Source: Chloranthus sessilifolius (taxonomy: Eukaryota; Streptophyta; Magnoliopsida; Chloranthales; Chloranthaceae). Taken from it: a stretch of DNA of 64,000 nucleotides. The stretch is taken from positions 64,747,604 to 64,811,603 of the forward strand of contig CM037587.1 in assembly GCA_021018995.1 (NCBI GenBank). The letters run 5' to 3'. How positions within the stretch are numbered: the stretch's first letter is position 1; each line of letters begins with the position of its first letter. A program made the position numbers and the translations under genes. The notes below the pieces were generated by a model. It was not told the origin of the DNA and searched no databases. It saw nothing but the letters and a program-made list of their open reading frames with translations. This document shows positions 22,809 through 33,166 of this stretch, in pieces.

Positions 22809-24720
22809 ATTTTTCCTAGGAATTTCATTGATGTAACTAGTTTTCTTTCCTTATTTCTATAATTAGTTCATATATATATATATATAATTTTTTTATGTTG
22901 TTGTTTCTATTTTTACTTTGTTACTAACATTTAACATTTTTCTTAGTTTAGTTCCATTAAAATCGGAAGTATTTTTCTCCTAAGTTTGGGGGGAAAATTT
23001 ATTGATTATTTTTATAGATTATAAACCCGATACATGAATAGTAAAATACGGTAAAATAATTCTTGTATGTCCCATGTTTTGCACAATGAGGACATTGTCC
23101 TATTTAAGTTTGGGGGGGATACAAGATATCAATTTTTTTTAGAAAATTTTTACAATTTTACAATCCTCAGTTAATCATTATATGAGATTTATGATGAGAA
23201 ATATGGAAATCCAAAATTCTTAGCAATCCATCATAGTAGTAGTTCAAAATATCAAAATAAAAATAGTTACAATTCAAGTAAAACATCTCTAGAATGTTGT
23301 ATCAGATGAATGTTTGAAACTATACAATTGATCTGAACTACAAAAATATTTTAGATTATAATTTCAAAATTATATAAGTAGTGAGCTATAGAGCCTATTT
23401 CCTCTTTTCTTTCAAGAGAGACTATTTTTATTCATGTTAAAATTTTCCTCGATCTTCTTTACTACTGAAATCTCATATTACTGAAATTAGAATCAAAATA
23501 TTCTAAAAATATGATTATTTATTTATTTAGAACTATCTAGTAAATATATCAAAGCAATAAGAAATCCATATTAATAAATCGTGAAAATGACCACAAGCCA
23601 TCTTTTGTTAAACCAGAGCCAAAAAGCCAAAAAACCCATAACATTTTACCTTTTGAACCCATATTAGAAGCTTGAATGAATTCTTTGTACCATGAAATTA
23701 TGTAAACCTTTAACCATATGTACTACCCAAAGTTTTCTACCTTTAACTCTTACAATTTTTGAGAGTTTAGAATGTAAAAGAAGGGAAGAAGAGGGAGTGA
23801 AAGGAGTATGCAAGTAATAGATAAAGGATATGCTGAAAAAATGGTACATGAGAGAATTTTTTTTTTTAAATGTATGGAAAAAGGAATGAAAAATCATAAA
23901 CAGACAATTTTATAGAAAAGAAGAGAAGCATGGATGCTTCTAAAGTGTGAGAAAAACAGAAAAAAATATGGGATTTATCTTAGAAAAGAAATGGGAAGAA
24001 GTTATCCAAAAATAAGGATACTTACTGAAGTACAAAATGAAGAAGATAGAAAAGGAAGTGTTAAATTCTTAGAAAAGAAATCTTTTGAATCCTATCTACC
24101 TTCCTTTAGACCTTAAACCCAATGCCCCATTACAAGTCAGAGGAAAGACCTTTGTGATTTACGATTTGCAAAAATATGAGTCTAGTAGAGATATATAAAT
24201 TAGATACTATGAATAAATGAAGAAGTTATATGAACAGAATTGATTATCCTTGACATGAGATTTATTTTTTTAGTTAATTGTCCTTTGAAATTCATATATA
24301 TATTGTGAGAACCCATAATTTTGATTATTTTTGAGGGTATGCCAAAAAGTGAGAGTTTGAATGAAAATATTTTCTAAAAACTGTAGTTTAGAAAAATCTA
24401 TGATGAATAAACTTTTTACTAATATACACACACTCTATGCTATATTGAATTGAAATTGTTGAGTTCTGATGAAGGGTAATTACGAGTTAAGGATAAAATA
24501 TTTGAAAATTTTTGAAAAAAAAATAATGAACATATAATGAATGGCTGGGTATTTAAAACTAGTTTATATTTTGAAGTTTTCTGAAAAATAATATTTTGAA
24601 AAATCCAAAAATATTGGAAGTTTGTACGTAACTTTACTGGAAACCTTCAGAAGACTACAACTCCTCTACTAGGGATCACCTAGGGGTTTAAAGGCTTGTT
24701 GCATCTGCTAGGGACTAGCA
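22809..24720 (+). other. AT-rich 3' tail of element C
   Basis: No gene is seen. G-run motifs AGTTTGGGGGG (about 22982) and AGTTTGGGGGGG (about 23107) look like polypurine tracts but no LTR follows. The end (24660-24720) matches the last 120 bp of L's internal region (56235-56360, opposite strand), including CTAGGGACTAGCA, then breaks off at 24720. Confidence 0.55.
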
Positions 24721-25407
24721 CCACTTCATGGATCAAATCCCAAAACGAAGGAATATCAAGGAAAGAAGAGAGATGAGCAAGCCCAAGATGATCTAAACCC
24801 GCGATCTCGCTCTTTGTCAGCCTATGAAGACAATGTTTCAAGAAAATGGGCCCTGTACCCAAGGTGGGAAGTATAAAAATCTCGCCCCCCCTATGGGGCG
24901 GGGTCGTGAAGCGGGACCATGGTCATACAAAACCATTTAAAGTAAACCACGATCCGATGCAGGACAATGGACCCACCCATGGGAGGAAAAGATAGGGAAA
25001 AAAAAGAAGAAGAAAAAAGAAATCAGAGCAAAATTATGAGCCCAACTTTAAAACTGAAAAATAGAATGCATTCCTGAGCCTTATAGGCCCATCAGAGACC
25101 AAAGGTGCCTTGTGTATACTTTATATACGCACGGCCAAAATTTCCAAGAAAATGCCTTGCGTATATAAAATATACGCAAGACTAAAAATCCATACAAAAT
25201 TGCCTTTCGTATACTTTATATACGCATGCCCAAAAAACCTCCAGAAAATACCTTGCATATATAAAGTATATGCAAGACCAAAAGACCAAAAAAAACTATA
25301 AATACGTATATATATACACATATAGGGGCTATTTCCCCCTTTACCTTTGTTGGACCTATCCACCTACACTCAATAAAATTTATTTCTTTCTTTATGGAGG
25401 GCACTCC
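24721..25407 (+). repeat. Partial 5' LTR of element J
   Basis: It contains four palindromes (25107-25276), TATAAATA at 25297-25304 and AATAAA near 25371, and ends CACTCCA before a PBS-like GACTGCGAGCTGGGACA (about 25409-25425), which resembles the tRNA-Arg-type site of G at 38598. The LTR 5' end is missing: element C meets it at 24720. Confidence 0.5.
25107..25304 (+). promoter_or_regulatory. Palindrome cluster and TATA box of the J 5' LTR
   Basis: Palindromes: 25107-25135 (imperfect), 25156-25180 (CTTGCGTATA-n5-TATACGCAAG, perfect arms), 25202-25230 (imperfect) and 25252-25276 (CTTGCATATA-n5-TATATGCAAG, perfect arms with both CpG sites lost). They are spaced about 48 bp apart. TATAAATA at 25297 starts 20 bp after the last arm. 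Confidence 0.8.
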
Positions 25408-25754
25408 AGACTGCGAGCTGGGACACCTAGGTTTACTACTTAACCCCTCTTATAGTTTCTTGTTTTAGGTACCATACTCAAAACAAATAAAGGAGGAATA
25501 TATGAACCTTGGCTATTTCAGCCAATGCATAACCTAGGGGTCATTTCCCCATTTGCCAAAACTCATGGCCCATCCTGCAAAAGAGCAAGCATATCACATC
25601 CAAAAAGAGAGATAACAAAAATAAAGGAAAATTAAAAACATCCACTCTATGAATTATCCCAATACACCGATCAGTCATTGTTATTACATTATTCCAAAAG
25701 TGCTCAAAAGTTCAAATGTTCATAAAAGGAAAAAACGAAAGCTGCTCCAGGTCC

Positions 25755-28700
25755 TCAAGAGTCCCTCCTCCGCCGGTGCTGAGACCTCTGAAATGTCTGG
25801 ACATCCCCTACCCATGACCATGCCTGGGATAGCCGGCTAAATAATGACCATTGCTCCTTCTCATGAGCGCGCTGAAAGCATCATTCCAGAAAGATCAGTT
25901 AAGGGGAAGCATAGGGCAACAAAGAAACTGACAGGGTAAGCCAACGCCATACTTACCACTTCATCTTCCCGAAGGTCATCAATATGACGGTAATAATCCA
26001 CCTGCCGAAAAACTAACTCATAAACCTGCGAGAAGGGAAGAAGAGAGAGGTCAACAATGCAGAAATATAGAAGAGAGTGACAATGTCCCTAAAGAATGGG
26101 TAAATAACTCGACCACAGGATTTCTTTGGAGGGAGTACTCTAAGCGCCTCGATAGAGGCGAAAGCAACCGTCACGTCGTCGATTACACAAATTCGAGAGG
26201 AGCTCATCATCGAATTTCTCCCCGTAGTAGATGTCCTCGAAGGTCCTACACACGTAGCTGCTGAAGGCCCTAGCACCACAAAAGGACGAGCATATGTGGC
26301 CACGTCGAGACCCTCACCCTCCTTAAACTGAAAAGAGAGAAAGAAAATCAATCAGCAAAGCACAACCTTAATGGGAAACCGACAAGCGAAGGAAAGAAAG
26401 GAAAAAGTACCTGGTCTCAAGGTCCCTCGAATGTAAAATAGTTGGCACTAGGTATAAAATGAGGGAAGAGGGACCGGTAGGGAAGAGACTTGTACCACTA
26501 CTAGTACCCTCCATGCTGGAAAAGGCCATTGGTTGGGATCCCATGATGGAGGAGCCCCTCTACAAGCTTCTCAACCGTACCCCCCAACTCCCTAATATCC
26601 TCAAGAGAACCCAGAGGCATGGCAAAGTAGTCACGATACTAGTAAACCACTCTCTCTTCCAAGTAGTAAGCTCGGGTCCAAGCACCATAAAAGAAAGTTC
26701 ATCAACAAAAGGAAGAGGGTGCATTAAACCTACTCTGAAATCATCACGTCAAAATGAAACCTCAGACCCAACTCCAAATGTTTCATTCCCACTTCTCGAT
26801 GATGATCCTTGTGCCGGCAACTCCAAAGAGGGTAAGTGTACTCGTCAGAAAAGAGGAGGGGATGGCCAGGTTGAAAGTGCAAATACCCCCAAACCTGAAA
26901 AGGTGGACAAGCAAGAAAATATATATGTCAACTCAAAATCAGGAGAATCAAAGGTGATAAACAAACAAGAGTGAATGAACAAGGCAAACAAATTACCTCA
27001 ATCACAGGCCAAAAGCCATAGATGGTGACGAGATCCCCAACTGAGGCTCTGGCTAGGCTACCCATCAAAATGGCATACCCGGGGCCACCCCAATCCAAAT
27101 GATGTACATTCTCCCAGTTCACCATCAGGCTGAGAAGGGAGAGGGAGATAAGACCTCCACTGGTGTTGGCAAGGATCGTCTTGCCCAGAATAATGAGGAG
27201 TGCAATCAGAGCCAGCATTAAAGCACGCTCAGGCTAGATAGCAATGTCCATATCAAGCTAGTCGGGGTCAATCATCTCCCCATCATCAAAAAGATCTGCC
27301 AGCCATGACAGCTTAACCTTGGACCCGGTCATGTGGGAGGAAGAAGGGTAAGCACCAATCAATCGAACTACCTCCTCGTAGTCAGGAGTGCAAGGGCAGA
27401 ACACTGGATCCCCTCTTATCGTGATCCCCATAATCATGGACCAATCGACGGGGTAACGGTCATCTCGGCCACAAATGTATGAAATGTCATGGTCTCTGGG
27501 CGAAGTCTCTCCACCAAGGCCTTCATGTAAGGCCAATCACCCCTCATGGTGGGAAAAGATAGGAAGTCCCCAAAGTTAGCTTGCACTAGAAAGAACCTCA
27601 CAATATGAGGAACACAACATAGAAACACTGAAGATCGAACCAGCCCCCAAGGAATGTGATTGGAGGGAAAGGCTGCATTAGAAAAAAGAAAGATGTCAGA
27701 CCCTGGGCCAAAGAATAACCAAAAATATATTTTTACCTGGCTAGCAATCCCAAAGTTATAAATATGGGTATACAGCTGGTGGAGTAACCCACTGCGAGCC
27801 GCCTCGCCCTGCATCTCATACCAACAACGAGAGGAGCACTGCACCTGAATGAGGCGCTCACCCCTGCTATCGAATATCCCGTCAAGGCTATCCTCACGTT
27901 CTTGGTCCTCATCACTTGATTGACTATGTGGCATCCTGAAAAGAGATATACAAATGACAAGTGTTAGGAGAAGATAATAAAAAGGTAATCAAGAACTTTG
28001 CTAGAAACATAAGACAAAATGAAGGTAAGTATGCCTCCTTCCTGCCAAAATTTCCAAGCAAAATCAAAGGAGGACATGCCCCGTCATTTAATTTCAACAA
28101 AAATGAACAAAAAATTGGGTTATTTACCTTTCAAAATCTTTGCCAAGAAAAATAAAGAAAATCTAATTACACATATGTACAAAAAGAGGCTAAAGTTTTG
28201 GCAAAGGGAGCCCCACCCCCCGCATTTCATGAAAAAACCCACACATACATGTTCATATTAGATTCGAAAAGGGGGGGTGTGTCAAATGGCAATTTTAGAA
28301 AAAGCCCCGCATTTTTAGTCATGAGGAAGGGCATTCAAATTTCAAATTTTAAAGCAAAATGTCCTCGCATTTCCTTGATCGAAATCCTCAAAAAGCGTGC
28401 ATAAAAATTGAGAAAAGCATCCATAAGAGTTTACATTCACAAGAAATATCATTTTGAGGCGCAAGCCCTAGCGCAAGGATATAAAAAATGTTAGGAAAAT
28501 TCACAAAAAAAGCGGGGGGGGGTGCCAAATGACAAAAAATCCCCACATTACTGGGCATTAAAAGCGATCGTATTTCCAAAATTTCTTCAATTTTCAACAA
28601 AAATCCCCTTAAGACATGCACATAAATCAAAAGAGGAATCAGAAGTGCCTTATATTCACAATAAATATCATTTTTGCAAAAGCCCTAATTACACTAATGG

Positions 28701-29050
28701 AATAAATCAAGAAAATAAAAAATGGGCACAAATTGATCAAGTTTTCACCAAAATCTATGCAATTGTACATGCAAATTAATCAAATGGATTACAAATAGTT
28801 ACATGTTTGCATGAAAAACCATCATTCTACCACCTAGAGAAAAAAATTCTAACTACATTGTGAAAAAAGTAAGAAGTTTAAGGAAAAAAGGGTTTAAAAT
28901 GGTTACCTTGGTTGAAATATAAAACCCTAGATCCGGCGTGGAATACGCGATTGATCGGCAATGTCAACACCGGCCATTGTCGAGGTTTGAATCAAATCAA
29001 TGACACACAAGGAAGGGCTCCCATTTCGGTTTGGAGAGAGGGAGAAGGAA
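25755..29050 (-). pseudogene. Antisense multi-exon plant-mobile-domain gene of element J
   Basis: Exons inferred from splice signals and coding: a leader ending near 28908 (CAAG|GTAACC); 27935-27737, with ATG at 27934-27932; 27672-26997; about 26734-26411; 26327-about 26108; 26025-25957; 25871-25755, with a stop at 25757-25755. Introns show GTAAAA/TGCAG (27736-27673), GTAATT (26996), GTACTT/TTTCAG (26410-26328) and GTAAGT/TTTCAG (25956-25872). PMD blocks: LVERLRPETMTFHTFVAEMT, then IMGITIRGDPV after a 1-base frameshift near 27440, then WGGPGYAILMGSLARASVGD and IYGFWPVIEV. PMD proteins such as MAIN and MAIL1 of Arabidopsis act in nuclear silencing and repair. Function here is unknown; the frameshift suggests a dead copy. 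Confidence 0.7.
27936..28906 (-). repeat. First intron of the antisense PMD gene, with a diverged tandem duplication
   Basis: The intron lies between CAAG|GTAACC (28907) and TCTTTTCAG|G (27936). Inside it two copies of about 240 bp (from about 28265 and about 28505) share a G run, CAAATGRCAA, and TTCACAA-AATATCATTTT. No gene is seen here. Confidence 0.55.
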
Positions 29051-29115
29051 GAATTTTGAAAAATACCCTGTTTTCGGGTCTCTGCTCATACTCGGCCGTT
29101 TTAAATGAAAATTTG

Positions 29116-29188
29116 GCCTTGGAGTATACAGAATATACGCAAGGCATAATTTTCCCCAGATTTAGCCTTGCGTATAGTTTATAAGTCC
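29116..29188 (-). promoter_or_regulatory. Palindromes at the probable promoter of the antisense PMD gene
   Basis: Two copies of the J-family palindrome lie just upstream, on the minus strand, of the PMD leader: 29116-29145 (GCCTTG...CGCAAGGC) and 29165-29188 (one arm decayed, giving ACTTATAAAC, a possible TATA). The same palindrome is in the LTRs of this element. Confidence 0.55.
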
Positions 29189-29990
29189 TATTGTGCTTCC
29201 AAAATGGCTTTGTTTTATCCAGGTTGGAGCCTTACAAACAGGTTTGAATGATTAAGCAAAAAGTGGCACACATCCCAAAAAGTGCATCGATCTCCATTCG
29301 ATCTGCTCAGGAAGTTGTGCTAAAATAAAAATCTTTAGGGTTGATGAGGACACTCAAAAACCTCAAACAAACATTAAAAATAATAAATAAATACATAAAA
29401 CATAAAAAAAACAAAAATATGTGGCTTGATAAGTGGCACACACTCCCAAAAAGCGTTGCGACATCCCTATTCGCTTCGCTCGGGTAGTTGTGCTAAAATA
29501 AATTTCGAGAACTTTTTGAGTTCACTCAAAATTTTTGAACGTTACCTCGCGTAGGGGCACCCGTGCCAATCAAAATGGGGCAATCAATGCCTCATGAGAT
29601 CGGCACAACCATTTGATCTTTGGGCCATTACTTTACGCCAATCTTTAAGTATAGGTCGATCACCCTCCCGCTTATGGGGTTGTCTTCTTTAAAACAAAAC
29701 TCAAACATCACACCTCATCAATCATATCGAGGAACAGACATTTTTTCCCAACACGTTGGGGTTCTGCTACTCGAACCATCACGGTCATGGCCAGTAATGT
29801 TGATAAGCGTTTGAAGACCGAAAGCCTTGAGGAACAAAAGTATTTTCACGACATAAAGGGCTTCCGTAAACTCACTATGTTACCATCTGATGTTTGAGGT
29901 TCGCTTTGAATGGGGCGGGCATGCTAGCGTGCCTTTGGCCTCTTCGGATGTCTATTTTTCTTTGGCATTTGATCATTAGTGATTGGATAC
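29189..29990 (+). repeat. 3' region of element J with a 170-bp-spaced duplication
   Basis: Two copies of about 70 bp (29261-29330 and 29431-29500) share AAGTGGCACACA, CCAAAAAG and AGTTGTGCTAAAATAAA. The rest (29501-29990) contains no convincing frame. Confidence 0.6.
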
Positions 29991-30005
29991 AAAGGAGGGG
30001 CATCT
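29991..30005 (+). other. Polypurine tract of element J
   Basis: ACAAAGGAGGGGCATC directly precedes TGTAGACACCC, the LTR start. A purine run plus CATC before the LTR is usual in Tat elements; it primes plus-strand DNA synthesis and fixes the orientation of J. Confidence 0.75.
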
Positions 30006-30797
30006 GTAGACACCCAAAATCAGCCCAAGGCCTGATTAATTTATACTTAGAGAAAGGCGTACCCTCTGAGCTTCCGAGAGCATTCCCCGAACCCTTAGAG
30101 ACCAATCTGAACCTTTAAGAACCCTTCTCGGACCACCCTTATAACTTTCCAAAACCATTAGGAATCAACCGTAATCTCATTGGACCTTAAGCGGATTAGC
30201 CTCGGGTCCAATATAGCCTGACCTGCTTTGGTTTAGCCCAGAATTGGGCATTGCGTATATTTTATATACGCAAGGTATATATTTTTTCCCAAACCCCAAC
30301 TACGGGCTCTGAACTTTCAGGTTTTTCTGAAAATCACTGTTCCTATACCTAGCGTATACTTTATATATGCAAGGCTTAGGAATAGTGCTTTTGGGAATTT
30401 GCCCAGATTTCGAATTTAGGGTTTGACTTGTTGACCACCCCAATGTTTGGGGTGGGTTTTGTTGAGACTATTGCACCCCCACTAGCCTTCTTTTTAACTC
30501 TTTTTTCCATTTAGAAAACTACCTTATCATCCACCATTAAACCCAAGTTCCCACCTATCCAAACCCATAAAAAAACCCAAAAACCTTAGATTAGAGATTA
30601 CCTAATTGCTAAACCCATTAGCCTTTAAGCATCCCTCTAATCTACCCTTCCTTTATAAATAGAGAGCCACCCACTCTTGATTGAAGGCCTGAAAAAAATT
30701 CCAAAAGCAAGAAACCTTTAGAGATTTCTCTCTCCCATTTCAGCGTTAGAACTCCAAAAATTCCAGAACCTTAGTTCACCCTTTAATATCTGATCTA
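30006..30797 (+). repeat. 3' LTR of element J, truncated
   Basis: It begins TGTAGACACCC, has J-family palindromes at 30249-30275 (TTGCGTATA-n5-TATACGCAA core) and 30348-30374, and a TATA box TATAAATA at 30654-30661. It breaks off at about 30797, where the minus-strand pol of element F begins. Confidence 0.75.
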
Positions 30798-30989
30798 GGA
30801 GAAGAACAGCTCCCTATCCATTTTGTTCCAATGTGGAGGAATCCTACCCACAGCCAAATAGTTCACTATATTTTCAAACCAAGGTGCAGAAGTGTTGATA
30901 GTAAACAACTGTTCATCAAAAAAAAAATCATTGATAGGCAGCCTATCAAACTCATCAGCTAGGATCTTAGATAAGTGGTCTCCAATCAC
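30798..30989 (-). pseudogene. RNase H-integrase connector of element F
   Basis: The open frame reads GDHLSKILADEFDRLPIND, DEQLF and NYLAVGRIPPHW, the block between RNase H and integrase in Athila-type Pol. It ends abruptly at the junction with the J LTR, so the integrase zinc finger and core are missing. Confidence 0.75.
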
Positions 30990-31065
30990 ATTTTCAACCC
31001 CTTTCTTGTCCTTAATCTTAAAATCAAACTCCTATAATAGGAGGATCCATCTGATTAATCTTGGC

Positions 31066-31503
31066 TTAGCATCCTTTTTTGACAAAAGGTACTTCAGAGT
31101 GGTCTGTGAAGACCACTATCCTAGATCCCAATACATATGACCTAAATTTTTTCAAAGCATAGACAATTGCCAATAGTTCCTTCTCTATTGTGATATAATT
31201 TAACTGAGCATCAATAACTGTCTTGCTTGCATAAGTAATCACGCAAGGTGCTTTGTCTTTTTTTTGCCCCAAAATTGCACCAATAGCAAAATCTGATGCA
31301 TCACATATTAGCTCGAATGGCAAAGTAAAATCAAGTGCTTGGAGGATAGGTGAAAAGGTTAAATAGCCTTTCAAAAGCTCAAAAGCAATAAGACATTCAT
31401 CATTAACTTCAAAAGGAACCTCTTGGCACAACAGGTGACAAAGGGTTTTTAAGATTTTACTGAAATCTTTGATGAATCTCCTATAAAAACCATCATGCCC
31501 CAA
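31066..31503 (-). pseudogene. RT thumb and RNase H of element F
   Basis: It starts GHDGFYRRFIKDFSKI (the RT thumb of Athila) and carries all three RNase H acids: FELICDASDFAIGA, TIEKELLAIVYALKKFR and VVFTDHSEVPF. The 145-residue frame is unbroken, ending in a stop near 31066 just after the last acid. RNase H degrades template RNA during reverse transcription. Only a single RNase H is seen, in contrast with the Tat elements of this window. Confidence 0.85.
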
Positions 31504-32063
31504 GAAAGATCTAACTTATTTCACAGTTTTAGGTGGGGACAAATGTTCAATCAAATCAATTTTAGCCTTGTCTACCTTAATGCCTCTACTGGAAACAACA
31601 TGGCCAAGGACAATGCTTTAATTGACCATAAAATGACTCTTTTCCCAGCTCAAAACCAAATTTTTTTCCTCACATCTCTGTAACACAAGGCTGAGATGGT
31701 GTAGACATTGACTAAAATGGTCCTCAAAAAAAAAAAATCATTCATGAATATTTCTAAAAACTGATCAATCATGTCAAAGAAGATGACATACATACACCTT
31801 TGAAAAGTTGTAGGGGCATTGCACAATCCAAATGGTATCCTTCAATAGGTAAAGGTGCCAAATGGACATGTAAAAGTTATCTTCTCTTGATCTTGTGGAT
31901 ACACAAGGATTTGGTTATACCCAAAATATCCATCAAGAAAGTAATAGAAAGCCTTGCCTGCCAACTTATCCAAAATCTGGTCTATGAAGGGCAAAGAAAA
32001 GTGGTCTTTTCTGATTTTCAAATTGAGCTTTCGATAGTCTATGAACACCCTCCAACCTGTTGT
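31504..32063 (-). pseudogene. RT palm of element F
   Basis: The frame 32048-31842 gives DYRKLNLKIRKDHFSLPFID and FLDGYFGYNQI, the A motif. Downstream the catalytic box reads FMND in place of the Athila FMDD (about 31755), so the first Asp is Asn. Several stops and a T/A run (31730) follow. The copy cannot make active enzyme. Confidence 0.8.
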
Positions 32064-33110
32064 TTACCTAGTAGGAATAATCTCACCAGAATCAGTTTTA
32101 ATCACAGTGATTCCAGATTTCTTAGGTACCACCTGAGTAGGTGCCACCCTTTCAGAATCTGAAATAGGATAGATGACTCTAGCATCTAACAATTTGACCA
32201 CCTCCTTCATCACCACTTCTTGCATGTGGGGGCTTAACTTTCTCTGCATCTCTCTAGAGGGTTTGGAACCCTCCTCCAAGTGGATCTTATGCATACAAAC
32301 AGCATGGCTGATGCCCCCAAGATTAGCAATAGTCGAGCCTATTGCTCGCTTGAGCTTTTTCAACACATTTAACAGCTCCTCTTCTTGCTCATCAGTGAGG
32401 GAGGAAGAAATGATCACTGACAACTTCTGATTTACCCCCAAAAAAGTATATTTCAAGGTCTTAGGCAGCTGTTTCAACTCCACAGTAGGTGAACTTATGA
32501 GTGAAGGCAATAAAGGTACCTTCGATGGTGGTGGAAGTGGCAACACAACTGGTTTCCAAGAAGGATACCTTCTTGCTGGCCCCACTTGAGATTTTAAGGC
32601 TTTCGCTTCTTGAACTATAGGTGTGGGGGCCTTCTCTTCCACTATTTCACTCCACACATTCTCAAAAACATCACACAAATCATCACAATGCAATAGCTTG
32701 GGAAAAGTCTCTTCCACAAGCTCGTCAAATAAATCAATCAAAAAGCAATCCTCACTATCCAAGTCAGGCTGACTTGCTACATTGTAAACATTCAATTTAA
32801 CTTTCATGTTTTCAAACGACACCCCCATCACACTTGATCTGTATTGTATATATGCATTGGCAGTGGCCAAGAAAGTCCTGCCCAAAATCACAGGAATGGA
32901 AGTGCTGCACTTGCTTGACTCCATGTCAAGAACCAGAAAATCTATTGGATAGAAAAACTTGTCAACCCCCACTAATACATCTTCTATCATTCCCACAGGT
33001 TTCCTTTCAGATCTGTCAATCAGCTGTAGCATCACATGTGTGGGCTTCAATTCTCACAAACCTAACTTCTAATAAACTGAATATGAAAGTAGGTTTACAC
33101 TAGCTCCTAG
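32064..33110 (-). pseudogene. Protease and RT N-terminus of element F
   Basis: At 33110-33050 the frame reads ALLDLGASVNLL, the Athila protease loop with D-L-G-A in place of D-T/S-G, then stops. The open frame 33050-32064 continues with VGVDKFFYPIDFLVLD and IPVILGRTFLATA (C-terminal protease block), an acidic linker, then VIYPISDSERVAPTQVVPKK, the RT finger block. It is one of the longest intact frames of the window (328 residues). The polyprotein order protease-RT is normal. Confidence 0.85.
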
Positions 33111-33166
33111 ATCTAACAAGGCTTTCTCAATGGTGTGATCCCCAATGGACAGCACTTGATTCACTT
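33111..33166 (-). other. gag-protease junction of element F
   Basis: The stretch includes a short duplicated GGACAGCACTTGATT (near 33150 and 33173), next to the tandem repeats in the gag C-terminus, suggesting slippage or a deletion between gag and protease. Confidence 0.4.

Larger units (their letters stand above)
16297..24720 (+). mobile_element. Element C, Athila-like LTR element with gag and an unidentified ORF but no pol
   Basis: It has an LTR (16297-17848), PBS (17855-17871), gag (about 18157-19230), an internal promoter-like stretch, an unknown ORF (split by a solo LTR at 19912-22172) and a long AT-rich tail. No protease, RT or integrase motif is seen. A block at 24660-24698 matches element L (56321-56360, opposite strand) near its polypurine tract, so C is cut about 30 bp before the expected 3' LTR. 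It was probably non-autonomous. Confidence 0.7.
24721..30797 (+). mobile_element. Element J, Tat-derived element carrying only an antisense PMD gene
   Basis: From left to right: an LTR remnant with TATA (24721-about 25407), a decayed PBS (about 25412), a multi-exon gene on the minus strand (25755-about 29050), a 3' region with duplications, a polypurine tract (29991-30005) and an LTR start at 30006. No gag or pol is found in about 4.6 kb between the LTRs. Both LTR parts carry the same CTTGCGTATA palindromes. The right LTR is cut at about 30797 by element F. Confidence 0.65.

Noticed and set aside
22982-23118. G-run motifs as polypurine tracts of element C
   Set aside because: No LTR follows either; the tail continues 1.6 kb to a block that in L lies next to the real tract. 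They may be relics.
26459-26974. Plus-strand frame of 171 codons as a gene
   Set aside because: It lies opposite an exon and intron of the antisense PMD gene and has no motif of its own.
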